A stretch of DNA of 64,000 nt from assembly GCA_046345315.1 (NCBI GenBank), contig JBKDKA010000253.1:1-64000 (forward strand), read 5' to 3'. A program made the translations under genes and the position numbers. The number at the start of each line of letters is the position of its first letter. Positions within the stretch are counted from its first letter, which is position 1. Below the pieces are notes generated by a model that was given only the letters and a program-made list of their open reading frames with translations, was not told where the DNA came from and did not search any database. Below are positions 53,241 to 63,218 of the stretch, piece by piece. This DNA comes from F1-80-MAGs062 sp046345315 (lineage in GTDB: Bacteria; Planctomycetota; Planctomycetia; Planctomycetales; Planctomycetaceae).

Positions 53241-53549
53241 CTTCAGTAACCCGTTCTGAGTGTCTTCGAATTGAACCTCGCGCACTCTAGCGTTGTTCGT
53301 TGAATGTCGAAACCTCGAAATTCCCTGCAATAACAGGGCGTCTCCACAAAAATTCTCCCTCAGAACCTAAAGTCGGAAATCGAATCTGTATGTGCCGGAT
53401 GAGTGCTGTTTCTCCGACGACTTCGGAACCTGTACATCCCGCATCGTTGCAGATACGATCCTGGTGGAATTGATGTCAGTGTCCTTCGGGAATGCAGATT
53501 CATTCCCATGTCAGGGCGGATCACTTCAACCTTCGGAACGGAGATCTCC
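53241..53549. other. Intergenic region before the DUF1559 gene
   Basis: 309 bp between divergent genes. I see no RNA gene, repeat or clear promoter boxes. The only clear signal is the GGAG ribosome site at about 53540 for the gene that follows. Confidence 0.4.
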
Positions 53550-56057
53550 ATGAAGTATCTGGTTTCATCACTGAGTGCAGTTGCTGTCGTGTTGTCTCTG
53601 GCCTGGGTCGTTGGAGCTGATAAATCGCAGAATGGGGAACTGCCTGCTCCGGAAACTCTGATGCCGGCAACAGGCTGTCTGGTGTTCACGCATGATGGTT
53701 CCAATGCGCATCTGGACGGTCTGAAGAAAACCGCCGCGTGGATGTCGCTGGAAGAATCCGGACTGACCGCGCGAATTCTGGACCTGGTGCAGCTCTTCGC
53801 GTCCGCCAATGGAGCCGAAAATGGAGTGCTGGCCAGGGAATTCATTGACCACGTGCGGTCTTCCGGACTTTCCGGCAGTGTCAGTGTCTCAAACAGCGAA
53901 GGCCAGCTCACCCCCTATGGAATTCTTGTACTCCACGGGGCAGGAGAGTTCATGGACCGGCTGGAATCCGTGATTCGCCCGGAGATCGAAAAGCAGGGAG
54001 AAGCGATTGAGGAAAGAACACTGGAGGAACGAAGCATTCGCGTGGTTGCTTCGAACACTCCCGGTGTCGAAGTCTCCTGGTGGAACGAGAATGGCCATCT
54101 GGTTGTCACATTCGGAATGCAGGCGGTCGAACAGACTCTGGCGGTGGCTTCCGGCAGGTCACCGAACGTTTCGAAGAATCCAAACTGGGCTGCTTTGCGC
54201 AAATCCGATCGTTACACAGTGGACTGTTTCGGCTGGGCTGACGCAGAAATGCTGCTGAAGCAGTTTGGCGATCTTCCGCTACCGCCCGCACCATCCGGAA
54301 AGACAATGTCGATTCGCGAGGCACTGGGACTTGTGGGACTGGACAATCTGAAACGGGTCACCGCTCAGAGTGGCTATCATGAGGCTCAGACATGGATCGA
54401 TTCCCGGCTGGAGGCAGATGGTCCGCTGAAAGGGCTTGCTGCGCTGCTGAACCAGAGAACCCTCAGTCTGAGCGAACTGCCGCCACTGCCAAAGGGGACA
54501 ACCGGATTTGCTGCCGCGGCTTTTGATGCTGCGGGTGCCTGCGATACGGTTCTCTCGACCATTCGAAATGTGATGAAGGAAGTGGAACCCACGTCTGAGG
54601 AGAAGCTGGATGAGGCACTTGCCAAAGTCAGCGAAATTTTCGGAGGGGATCCGAGAACACAGCTGCTCGCTGGATTTGGAGATATCTGGTGCGTTTACGC
54701 CGATCCGGCTCCACTGCCGATTCCGATCGGGTTTTCGCCAGTCGTTGCTGTAAGCGTCAGGGACAAGGCGATTCTTTCATCGGGTATCGATCGGCTGATG
54801 AAGATCATTCAGCAGGAAGCTGGCAACGCGAACTTTTCCGTCAGACACACGAAGAAGGATGGTCGCGAAACCTGGTCACTGAATCTTTCCGGCATGCCGT
54901 TTGTTCCCACGATGTCGCTCAGCGACAAATGGATGGCGATTGGAGCCATTCCCGGTGCCATCCAGAGTCTGAACCAGCGCGAGGCGAAGAAGCTTCCGTC
55001 CTGGAAACCTGACGAAAAAATCTCCGGTGCCCTCAGTGAGTTACCGAAGAAGTTTTCGTCAATCTCGATGAGCGATCCTTCGGCCGGGTATGTTCAGCTG
55101 ATGCAGTTCGCGCCGATGGGGCTCAATCTTCTGGAACAGCAGGCACTTCCGAACCTGGGTGACGGAACTCTTGAGATGCCGTTTACTGCGGAAGATCTTC
55201 CGGCCGTGGAACAGATCACTGAACCGTTGTTTCCGAATGTCGCCGTCGGATACTCGCTGCCGAATGGCTTCGCGTCAACAACGCGGCAGTCCATTCCATC
55301 AAGCCCTGTGGGGAATATTTCGTCCGCAGCCGTCGTGCCAATTCTGGTCGCTCTTCTTCTGCCCGCCGTTCAGCAGGCACGGGAGGCTGCTCGACGAACA
55401 CAGTCGAAGAATAATCTGAAGCAGCTGATGCTGGCCATGCACAACTACCACGACGTTTACAATAGTTTTCCTGATGGTACAGTGGAGAACGCTGATCTTG
55501 AGCCTGATGAACGGCTCAGCTGGGGCTATTCCATTCTGCCGTTCCTTGAACAGGGGAACCTCTACGAACAACTCGACGGCAAGAGCGGCTGGGAGGCAGA
55601 ATCCAACGCGTCTGGAGTTCAGCTCACCGTGCCCGCTTTCGTGAATCCAAGCCAGCCGGGAAAACGTCCGAATCCGTCATCCGGTGATTATGTCGGAATC
55701 GCAGGAGTCGGCGAGAATGCTGCGATGCTTCCGAAGAACGATCCAAAGGCAGGCGTCTTCGGATACAATCGCAGTTGTCGCATTGCTGACATCACCGATG
55801 GCACATCGAATACGATCATCATCACGGATGCATCGGAACCGAATGCCTCTTTCCTGGCGGGTGGCAGAGCAACGATACGAAGCTTCAGTCAGAAGCCCTA
55901 TCTGAACGGTCCGGATGGAATCGGTTCGCATCACGTGGGAATCGTTCAGATGGCTCTTGCTGACGGGTCTGTTCGTGCCGTCTCTGTCAACATCGATGAA
56001 TCTGTGCTCGAAGCACTGGCTACGAAAGCCGGCGGCGAAGAGCCTTCGGAATTCTGA
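53550..56057 (+). CDS. Large secreted protein with C-terminal DUF1559 domain
   Basis: 835 residues from the ATG at 53550, with GGAG just upstream and a signal peptide (MKYLVSSLSAVAVVLSLAW, cut near Ala23). Residues ~25-580 form a region I do not recognise, with repeated mixed alpha/beta segments. Near 590-625 comes the DUF1559 start, AAVVPILVALLLPAVQQARE then AARRTQSKNNLKQLMLAMHNYHD, which in most DUF1559 proteins follows an N-terminal prepilin-type leader. The DUF1559 end motif, LADGSVRAVS, is near 803. So a pseudopilin-like domain sits inside a much larger exported protein. Typical planctomycete family; function unknown. Confidence 0.8.
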   Translation: MKYLVSSLSAVAVVLSLAWVVGADKSQNGELPAPETLMPATGCLVFTHDGSNAHLDGLKKTAAWMSLEESGLTARILDLVQLFASANGAENGVLAREFIDHVRSSGLSGSVSVSNSEGQLTPYGILVLHGAGEFMDRLESVIRPEIEKQGEAIEERTLEERSIRVVASNTPGVEVSWWNENGHLVVTFGMQAVEQTLAVASGRSPNVSKNPNWAALRKSDRYTVDCFGWADAEMLLKQFGDLPLPPAPSGKTMSIREALGLVGLDNLKRVTAQSGYHEAQTWIDSRLEADGPLKGLAALLNQRTLSLSELPPLPKGTTGFAAAAFDAAGACDTVLSTIRNVMKEVEPTSEEKLDEALAKVSEIFGGDPRTQLLAGFGDIWCVYADPAPLPIPIGFSPVVAVSVRDKAILSSGIDRLMKIIQQEAGNANFSVRHTKKDGRETWSLNLSGMPFVPTMSLSDKWMAIGAIPGAIQSLNQREAKKLPSWKPDEKISGALSELPKKFSSISMSDPSAGYVQLMQFAPMGLNLLEQQALPNLGDGTLEMPFTAEDLPAVEQITEPLFPNVAVGYSLPNGFASTTRQSIPSSPVGNISSAAVVPILVALLLPAVQQAREAARRTQSKNNLKQLMLAMHNYHDVYNSFPDGTVENADLEPDERLSWGYSILPFLEQGNLYEQLDGKSGWEAESNASGVQLTVPAFVNPSQPGKRPNPSSGDYVGIAGVGENAAMLPKNDPKAGVFGYNRSCRIADITDGTSNTIIITDASEPNASFLAGGRATIRSFSQKPYLNGPDGIGSHHVGIVQMALADGSVRAVSVNIDESVLEALATKAGGEEPSEF

Positions 56058-56468
56058 CCTGAGCGCGATCAAGTCTCGGCGGTAACTGACGGAGCCTGCT
56101 CTGCATGTTCGTGCGCAAAGACTTCTTGTCTGGAAGGTCGCATTCCTGAATTGCAAGGATCGACTGCAGAGTGCGAGTCTGGTGCTATGCAGATTCGGCA
56201 TGTCGTTCACGGACTGCAGCAGTTTCTGCCTGTTTGAGGCTGTTCATCGAATCGAGCTTCTGGCACGGAATCACGATTCTCTGAAATTGAGTTAACTCAG
56301 GCAGTCACAGACAGCATACTTCGGTTTCGAGATTCGACAGCTGATCTGAGTCGGATTTCAGGTCGCTGGAGGTCTTCGTGGACGAGTTTCCGCTTCAAAA
56401 ACAGAACGGAAAACTCGATGCGATGAACTTCCGAGCGGATGATTCATCACTACGGAAGGATGACACGG
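56058..56468. other. Intergenic region with palindromes
   Basis: 411 bp. A perfect 12-bp palindrome TGAGTTAACTCA lies at 56288-56299, and gagtttccg pairs with cggaaaactc around 56388-56416 (one extra base). Either could be an operator or hairpin for the downstream secreted protein. No gene is seen. Confidence 0.4.
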
Positions 56469-57485
56469 ATGTCACGGACGATAATTCTCCAGAGGATGTG
56501 CTGCCTGCTGGCCGGGCTGATGGTATTCCTGATTACGGCGGCTTCCGGTGCTGAAGTCGAGGCAATCAAGGGGAAAAACTACAAGCTGACGAAGAAGCAC
56601 GGACCATGGATGATCATGGTCGCTTCGCTCCGCGATGTGGACGAAGAACGTCGCATCAAGGGAATGACAGCGGCACAGGCTGCTGATGAGCTTGTGTATG
56701 AACTTCGAAAGAAGAAGGGCATCCCGGCCTACAGTTATCCGCTCGGAGATTCCATCACCGTCTTTGCCGGCAACTATCCGAGCATCAACGATGACAGGCT
56801 TCAGAAGGACCTGAAGACCATCAAGGAAAAATTTGAACCTGCATTTCTGACGGAAGAGAAAAATGGAGGGATCTTCTTCAGGTCCCCCGGACGACCCGGA
56901 CCGTTGAGCAAAGCATGGGCATCCACGAACCCGCTGCTGTCTCCCGAAGAGGTCAAACAGAAGACCGTCGACCGGGAAGAGATGAAGCTGATCGCCACTC
57001 TGAATGCAGACATGGACCATTCCCTGCTGAAGAACAAAGGCAAGTACACGCTCGTGATCGCGACCTTTGCAGGAAACGCCATCATGCAGGTCGGAAATAA
57101 AGCTGATTCGAGAGCGATGGAACGGTTTGAAAAGAGCTTCGGGAATAATCTGGATCAGACAGGAATGGAAGCGTGGGCTCTGACTGAGGCTCTCCGCAGC
57201 GCGAAAAAATCCGGCTATGATCAGAACTACGAGGCGTGGGTGTTTCACGACCGACATCGATCGGTCGTCACGATCGGATCCTTCGATGATCAGAATGACC
57301 CGAGAATTCAGACACTCGCCACTCAGTTCCGCGCCAAGCCGGGACGTCATCCGCAGACCGGAGAAGAGATGATGACTCCCGAACTGTTCACCATACCGAA
57401 GAATCCGGTCGGTGGAAAACCAGCCGATCGCATGTGGATCTTTGACGGAAACCCGAAGCTGATTGAGGTGCCTCGAGTCAAATGA
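56469..57485 (+). CDS. Secreted protein of unknown function
   Basis: 338 residues from the ATG at 56469; GGAAGG (56454-56459) is nine bases upstream, while the ATG at 56460 directly abuts it. A signal peptide is evident (CLLAGLMVFLITAASGAEV, cut near AASGA). The mature part has two similar halves: GPWMIMVASLRD with ADELVYELRKKKGIPAYSY, and GKYTLVIATFAG with MEAWALTEALRSAKKSGYDQNYEAWVFH split across turns. This echoes SPOR-like repeats (short beta-alpha-beta units), which bind peptidoglycan, but the match is by eye. It may be an envelope protein. Confidence 0.65.
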   Translation: MSRTIILQRMCCLLAGLMVFLITAASGAEVEAIKGKNYKLTKKHGPWMIMVASLRDVDEERRIKGMTAAQAADELVYELRKKKGIPAYSYPLGDSITVFAGNYPSINDDRLQKDLKTIKEKFEPAFLTEEKNGGIFFRSPGRPGPLSKAWASTNPLLSPEEVKQKTVDREEMKLIATLNADMDHSLLKNKGKYTLVIATFAGNAIMQVGNKADSRAMERFEKSFGNNLDQTGMEAWALTEALRSAKKSGYDQNYEAWVFHDRHRSVVTIGSFDDQNDPRIQTLATQFRAKPGRHPQTGEEMMTPELFTIPKNPVGGKPADRMWIFDGNPKLIEVPRVK

Positions 57486-57527
57486 TCCGGAACTGAATGA
57501 GGTGCTGACGCCCGGACGTCATTGATG

Positions 57528-57557
57528 GGTGCTGCTGTCCTTCTTTGCAGCAGCGCC
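57528..57557. terminator. Hairpin between convergent genes
   Basis: ggtgctgctg (57528-57537) and cagcagcgcc (57548-57557) pair at nine of ten positions around a 10-nt loop. It sits between the secreted-protein gene and the convergent permease gene. No T-run follows on either side, so it is a weak candidate for bidirectional termination. Confidence 0.4.
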
Positions 57558-57565
57558 TTCCGGAA

Positions 57566-59392
57566 TCAGCCCTGATCCTGAGTGTTTCGGCCAAGGGCCA
57601 CATCGAAATCTGTCATCGCGGGAATCAGCATCGCAACGGAAGTGAAACCATAGGCAACACAGATCCAGAAACAGACTCCGAGATTGCCGCCGAGCAGAAA
57701 ATCGGTGATGGCGTAGAACGTGAGAAACGGCAGGCTCATCGAAGCCATAGTCAGGGCGCTGGATGGATTCTTGTGCGTCAGTGAGCTGAACAGTCCCAGA
57801 CTTCCGAATCCGATGAAGATAATGAAGCTCTGAATCTGCATCGCGAATGACGATCGTGCTTCGACCAGCAGGAGCATGAATACGAAGATACCGATGAACA
57901 GAAAGAACATTGTTCCCAGACTGTTTCCGATTGCCGTTCGGGAGTTCTCGTAGCTCAGTCCTGCATGAAGTCCGAGCGAAATGGCGAAGAGGGCCAGTAC
58001 CAGAAATGCCATGATCAGGTAGAAGCAGTTTTCCGGGGTCAGGGACGGAACCACGCGAGCCATAGTCAGGCCGACGAGGAGAATCAGCGGCAGGAAGATC
58101 ATTTCTCCGGCATTCCAGATGGCGCCGCCGATCTTCCCCATCATGAACTCTCGCGCACTCAGATCTGTGATCAGAAGTGGTTCCAGTGTGCGACCATCTC
58201 GTTCCGTTGTGATGGATGTGACAGCCTGAGCATTGATCAGCAGAAGGCTCATGATGCCGACGCCGAGGAATGCAAACGCTGCGGGACTCACCATCCCAAG
58301 AACCAGAGTATCCCCACTGAATGGCGTGCTGCCAGCGGACCAGACGACTCCCAGAGCCAGCAGCACGTAGACCAGCTTGATCCAGAAAACGCGTTTTCCG
58401 TAAGGTCGTGTCTTCATTTCCCGCCAGATCACCGGATTTGTCCAGACAGTGCGGTGATGGACGGCAGCACGTGCTGGCGCGGCTGATGCCGTTTCATTCT
58501 GCTCTTCCGGGACGGCCATCTGCAGTGCAGAAACTCGCATGGTCTGCGACGGATTCCACACACGCATCCGAACGACTGTGATCGCTGTCAACAGGACCGC
58601 AAGGCTGAGGAAGGCAAGAACAGATGGAAGAGCCGAGACCTGAATTGGTCCGGCGATCGTCTTCTGCAGCGGAAACAGAACCTCCGAAAGACTGCGATAC
58701 GGAGAGAGCGCTGCAATCCAGAAGGCAACTCTGCTGTCGGATCCTGCCAGTGTGACCAGCGATTCTGCAGCAGCAATGAAAACAACCACTCCAAGGACAC
58801 TGATTGCCAGCGTCTGAAAGGTTTTTTCCTTTCGGAAAGCAACCATCCCACCCCATGCTCCGGCCGCCAGGGAGGCGGATCCGATGACTGCTGACGCCCA
58901 GAAGACCTGAGGCCAGGTCACGCCGCCGAGCAGACGCAGGGAGCATGACACCGGTAGCGATGCAGCGAGCAGCACCGCTGCGACCAGCAGGCTGGCACCC
59001 AGCTTTCCGAGTGCCAGTTCGTGATTCTTCATATCCGTCATCAGCAGCAGGATCAGAGTCTGTCGGTCTTTCTCCTGTGCCACACTCGATGCGGTGAACA
59101 GTGTTGCGAAGAACATGCCCAGCGTCAGCTGCAGCGTGGAGAACACCTGGAAAACCAGGCTGCTGAAGGAAGCCACATCACCGGCAAACTGAACATCCTG
59201 AAATCCGATTGTCGCCTGCCGGACCGTATAGAAAAGGATGAGAAGCGCTGCCACAAAGCTCGACCGCATCAGATAATGACGCGGTCGGCGAGGAGCAGTC
59301 AGAATTTCTCTCGCGAAGATCGGTCCTGCCGGCAAGATGAGTCTCCGAAAAACAGTGGATGACCCTTCAGAAGACAACTGATGAAGAATCAC
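57566..59392 (-). CDS. ABC-2-type transporter permease
   Basis: 608 residues with two blocks of hydrophobic helices (about 45-280 and 340-600), joined by a hydrophilic linker near 290-335. The ABC-2 words ARSSVAQEKDRQTLILLLMT-like (here TASSVAQEKDRQTLILLLMT) and ITTERDGRTLEPLLITDLSAREFMMGKI repeat the same loop in each half, which suggests a duplicated permease. It should form an exporter with the ATPase encoded at the right edge. Last gene of the leftward operon. Confidence 0.82.
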   Translation of the reverse strand: MILHQLSSEGSSTVFRRLILPAGPIFAREILTAPRRPRHYLMRSSFVAALLILFYTVRQATIGFQDVQFAGDVASFSSLVFQVFSTLQLTLGMFFATLFTASSVAQEKDRQTLILLLMTDMKNHELALGKLGASLLVAAVLLAASLPVSCSLRLLGGVTWPQVFWASAVIGSASLAAGAWGGMVAFRKEKTFQTLAISVLGVVVFIAAAESLVTLAGSDSRVAFWIAALSPYRSLSEVLFPLQKTIAGPIQVSALPSVLAFLSLAVLLTAITVVRMRVWNPSQTMRVSALQMAVPEEQNETASAAPARAAVHHRTVWTNPVIWREMKTRPYGKRVFWIKLVYVLLALGVVWSAGSTPFSGDTLVLGMVSPAAFAFLGVGIMSLLLINAQAVTSITTERDGRTLEPLLITDLSAREFMMGKIGGAIWNAGEMIFLPLILLVGLTMARVVPSLTPENCFYLIMAFLVLALFAISLGLHAGLSYENSRTAIGNSLGTMFFLFIGIFVFMLLLVEARSSFAMQIQSFIIFIGFGSLGLFSSLTHKNPSSALTMASMSLPFLTFYAITDFLLGGNLGVCFWICVAYGFTSVAMLIPAMTDFDVALGRNTQDQG

Positions 59393-59408
59393 AGAATCCG
59401 ATCAAAGA

Positions 59409-60812
59409 TCAGTTGTTTCTTTTTGCCCGCATCGTGTCCAGCAGGAACTGACGCTGAATTTCCGGCCGAACCTCAGGATGGGAATCCCAGAGCGATTTCA
59501 ACGGGAAGGTGTCAGCCGGGGTCGTTCCATTGGTCTCATGCACAACGTACCAGTAATGCACGATGGAAAGGGCCTCTTCACGGTAGGAGTCGTTGTTGGT
59601 GAGCATGTTTGGATACTTTTCAAAGACTCTGATCCAGAGTCCCATCGCTTCTTCCAGTTTCTGCTGCGCCTCAGAAATGGTGGTCTTCCCTTCAGCATCG
59701 ACGGAATTGAAACCGCGACCTTCGAGGAACGCTCTCTTCGCTTCATAAGTTGTGCGATGAGCAACCATTGTTTCTTCATCGCGTTCTGCATCGGCGTAAT
59801 CTGCCCAGAAGCGATAGTGGACCATGTTGACATTCCTGGAGTGAACTTCCCTCTGTTCATCGACGGAGATACCGTTCTCGCGAGCCATCACGACGATGTC
59901 TTCCGGTGTTGAATTCAGCTTGTACTTCCATTCGTTCAGACCTTTGAACTCGTAGACACCGTAAACATTCATCCATTCATCGTATCCGGCTTCCCATGCA
60001 GCGCGATTCTCCTGATCGAAATAGCCGTCCTTCTGACGCATTTCTGCATAGGTCAGACGCGCCTTCGACGGGCCCTGTCGAAAGAAGACGTGCGTCATTC
60101 CCGTCATACCGAACGCATCATCTTTTTCATTGGCCGTTGTGAACCATTCGTAGGCCACGAGGTTACTGTCGCTGCCGGACGGATTGATCTCTGAATCGGC
60201 ACCACCGTCGAACTTCTCGGTGTCCGGATCCTTGACGAAGAATTCCCTGAAGAATTTCTTTTCGTCAGAGGTGTTCATTTTCTTCGTGATATTCTCTCCG
60301 ACGGTATGGTAGAGAATCGCAATGGTCTGGTTCTTTCTCGTTCCTTCCTGAAGGAACTTGATTCCCTGCTTGACCCAGTAAAAACGGTCATCCACCTTGT
60401 CCCATTCGCGAGAGACATTGTAGGCAAGGTTCCAGCCCTGGAACTTCCAGATCTGCACATAGTGCGGCTGCAGCAGCGTGATCGAATCCACGGTTGCTGC
60501 CAGCTTTGCCCAGTCTTTTCGTTCCTGGTAATCAATCGCCTGAAGGTGCAGCAGACCGGCAGCCGGACCACGCAGACCCAGCAGCACCAGGTTCATGGCT
60601 GCGCTTGACGGGTCAACGTTCCCCAGTGTGGCCTCACCAAGGTCGTGCTCAACTCGCATTCTTGCCAGAAGCCCACTGCCTCCGGAAAGACTCTTGTCAT
60701 CGACTCCGACATCTTTCGCTGCCGGAGCACCAAGGATGACGATGGGAAACAACAGCAGGAGGATACCTGCGGCGTAAGCCAGCTTCCGCTGACGAGATGT
60801 AAGATTATTCAT
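59409..60812 (-). CDS. Membrane-anchored extracytoplasmic protein of an ABC-2 locus
   Basis: 467 residues from the Met at 60812, whose ATGA overlaps the stop of the permease gene upstream. One N-terminal helix (LAYAAGILLLLFPIVILGA, about 10-28) anchors a large soluble domain rich in Trp, Tyr and charged residues. Segments such as LLHLQAIDYQERKDWAKLAATV and LQPHYVQIWKFQGWNLAYNVS suggest TPR-like helices. I recall similar proteins in planctomycetes next to ABC-2 permeases, some with the vague label IRE (iron regulated element). The function is unknown; the context points to a role in the same export system. Confidence 0.7.
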   Translation of the reverse strand: MNNLTSRQRKLAYAAGILLLLFPIVILGAPAAKDVGVDDKSLSGGSGLLARMRVEHDLGEATLGNVDPSSAAMNLVLLGLRGPAAGLLHLQAIDYQERKDWAKLAATVDSITLLQPHYVQIWKFQGWNLAYNVSREWDKVDDRFYWVKQGIKFLQEGTRKNQTIAILYHTVGENITKKMNTSDEKKFFREFFVKDPDTEKFDGGADSEINPSGSDSNLVAYEWFTTANEKDDAFGMTGMTHVFFRQGPSKARLTYAEMRQKDGYFDQENRAAWEAGYDEWMNVYGVYEFKGLNEWKYKLNSTPEDIVVMARENGISVDEQREVHSRNVNMVHYRFWADYADAERDEETMVAHRTTYEAKRAFLEGRGFNSVDAEGKTTISEAQQKLEEAMGLWIRVFEKYPNMLTNNDSYREEALSIVHYWYVVHETNGTTPADTFPLKSLWDSHPEVRPEIQRQFLLDTMRAKRNN

Positions 60813-63094
60813 TTCGATTCCAGCTCCCGGAACTTCAGGCACGCTCCAGCGAGAACGATACAGGGGATCAGAAACCCAACGAGAACAGCGGCGGCGGGAA
60901 GCACCGCCGTATCCACCGGCACATCAAAACCCTTCTCGACGTATGCCGACGCATCACTGAAGACTGCAAAATCCGGTATGATGCGGCTGGCTAACCAGAG
61001 CATTCCGCGCGATACAAGATCGAGAGCCTTCACAACATTCTGAGTGACTTCCGACGCGTCCATGCCCACCTGCGGATTTCGATGCTGAATGATCATCGCT
61101 GCTGATTCAATCATCCCGGTGCCCTGTTCCCCTCCGACGACACGGTAGAGAAACTCCTGAAAGAACTGACCAACGATGAACACGGTGAGCGTAAAGAACA
61201 CTGCCACCGGACCTTTCACAACACAACTCGCCGTGACACCGATCACAACCACCAGTACCAGCATCATTCCGGTTGTCAGAATCGCTTTTGAATATCCCGA
61301 AAGGAAGCTTCGGTCCGGCAGTCGAACGAACAGGTCCGGACGAGCCATTCCCAGAAACATCTGATCGTCCAGGCAGGAAACCTCAACGCGAAGCTGGCCT
61401 TCCCGAGTAAGCTGATCGAACAGATCAAACTCCATTGCCCAGCCTTCGCTGTCCTGTGACGCCAGAAGGTCCCGACGAATCAGATCATCAAAGAATGCAA
61501 ACCATCTGCGACCGTCTGCAATGGTGAGTTTGTTTTCCTTCACCACGAGTGCACCTGACTCGACCTGTTCCTTCAGAACCTCCATCAGCAATTCGGCATT
61601 CAGCTGTGAGATCGCTCCTCCTTCTGCAACCGCGTCCACCGCTCCTCCAGCGATCTGGCCGTTCTCAGCGAGCTTTCCCGCGTCGTTCAGCTGGTTAATG
61701 CGAGTCGCAAGAAATTTAGCGAGCGTTTCAGATTCCGCGATTGCTCGCACCTTCCGTGGAATCTTCATGACATTGTCACCATCATGAAATTCAGAAATTC
61801 CAAATGATGGCAGCGGTACTTCAGTCCGTGAAAGGTTCTCCTGAAGATCGTCCGAATTGGTACGGAGGAATTCCGACAGCTTCTCTCCGGCAACTGCGAC
61901 CGCTTCAAACGCCGCCTTCCCGGCTGCTTCGGACTGTTCGCCCGCCTGTTTGGCCGCCGTGCTCACACCAGCAAGCTCTTTCGAGAAACCAGTGAAGAGT
62001 TTTGGGTCAAACGCGACGAGGAACTGCGATGCCTGATTCAGCCCGGAGGCAAGATTCTTGAAGTCAGCCGCTCGAAAATCTCCCGGCGACGTCCTGAGTT
62101 TCTCGGAGATCGTCTTCAGATGATCGGCAGCAGTGCGGAACTGACCTTCACGCAGTGCAGTAGAAAAGTCCGCCATCGAGGCTCCCGGATTCAGACCGCT
62201 GAATGCCAGTTCCCTGGGATTCTGAATCAGCGTGTACTGGGCTTCGAGCCCTTCTCGAACGGATTTTTCAGTTCCCTTGTGGGTTCGAAAAGCCTCAAAT
62301 CTTGACTCAAGGATGAGCTCATCCCCGACGTTTTCCGGCGTAATGTCCGGGAAAATCCAGACTGCTCGAGTGCGTGTGTTTCCCTGAATGTAAGAACGAT
62401 ACATCCAGGTATCACCCACGTTGATTCCCTGCTCCCTCGGTCGCCCTTCAAGGTCGATGAAATAAAGAGTACCAAACACGGGAACGCGACACGTCAGCCG
62501 ATCTCGAACTGCTTCGGGAATCTGTCGCTGAATCCAGATGTAACCGATCACCCCCATCACCGCCAGAACCAGCACCGTGACGACACTGAATCCAAGCATT
62601 CGCCCGAGGACGATTTCGAGCCGGCGAGCCGGTTTCGTCACAACTGTGTGAAGAGATCGAAGACGGATATCTTCCGGAATCCCCCAGCAGCTCAGAAAAA
62701 TCACGGCCGGAAGAATGAGCCACGCGATCGTTGTCAGAACGAACGTGATGTGAACGTTCACCTGAAGCTCGGGGCGTTCATTGGAATTCGAGATGAACCA
62801 CCCGGCAAACATCAGCAGCACCGCGAATACAACAAAGACGAGCAGCGCCTTGCGCCGCACCGCTTCCTTGAAGGTCAGGTTGGTGACGGCGAATATTCGC
62901 CGCGGCGACAGCGAAAGAATATCACTGCGATAGCTGGAGACACCGGCCCAGAACCGGCGACTTCCAAGACGGCCGTATCGTGCCGTCATCAGAAGATAAA
63001 CGACTCCGAGCCCACCGGCGAAGACCACCGCAACAATCAGCAGCCACTGAGCGAGGCCGAGCAGAATATTGAAGCTGACAGGATTGAAATCCAT
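60809..63094 (-). CDS. ABC-2-type permease with large extracytoplasmic domain
   Basis: 761 residues. Hydrophobic helices at the N-terminus (about 10-36, 83-101, 118-138, 168-190) and again near the C-terminus (about 610-660 and 728-752) flank a hydrophilic domain of some 400 residues. That domain has alpha-helical, Ala/Glu-rich stretches (STAAKQAGEQSEAAGKAAFE) and should face the outside. The cytosolic loop SLHTVVTKPARRLEIVLGRM is the typical ABC-2 coupling segment. The gene lies between the ATPase and the anchored protein, all leftward. Confidence 0.8.
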   Translation of the reverse strand: MDFNPVSFNILLGLAQWLLIVAVVFAGGLGVVYLLMTARYGRLGSRRFWAGVSSYRSDILSLSPRRIFAVTNLTFKEAVRRKALLVFVVFAVLLMFAGWFISNSNERPELQVNVHITFVLTTIAWLILPAVIFLSCWGIPEDIRLRSLHTVVTKPARRLEIVLGRMLGFSVVTVLVLAVMGVIGYIWIQRQIPEAVRDRLTCRVPVFGTLYFIDLEGRPREQGINVGDTWMYRSYIQGNTRTRAVWIFPDITPENVGDELILESRFEAFRTHKGTEKSVREGLEAQYTLIQNPRELAFSGLNPGASMADFSTALREGQFRTAADHLKTISEKLRTSPGDFRAADFKNLASGLNQASQFLVAFDPKLFTGFSKELAGVSTAAKQAGEQSEAAGKAAFEAVAVAGEKLSEFLRTNSDDLQENLSRTEVPLPSFGISEFHDGDNVMKIPRKVRAIAESETLAKFLATRINQLNDAGKLAENGQIAGGAVDAVAEGGAISQLNAELLMEVLKEQVESGALVVKENKLTIADGRRWFAFFDDLIRRDLLASQDSEGWAMEFDLFDQLTREGQLRVEVSCLDDQMFLGMARPDLFVRLPDRSFLSGYSKAILTTGMMLVLVVVIGVTASCVVKGPVAVFFTLTVFIVGQFFQEFLYRVVGGEQGTGMIESAAMIIQHRNPQVGMDASEVTQNVVKALDLVSRGMLWLASRIIPDFAVFSDASAYVEKGFDVPVDTAVLPAAAVLVGFLIPCIVLAGACLKFRELESK

Positions 63095-63218
63095 GTTTCA
63101 GGAATCCGAACTTAAAAAAAGGGGCAGAACAGATTTCGGACCTTTCGGTCAATCACGCAGACGAAGAACAGAGACTTCGCTCAGGGACACCGCAACAGCC
63201 TCACGGCAGTGCGGCCCG

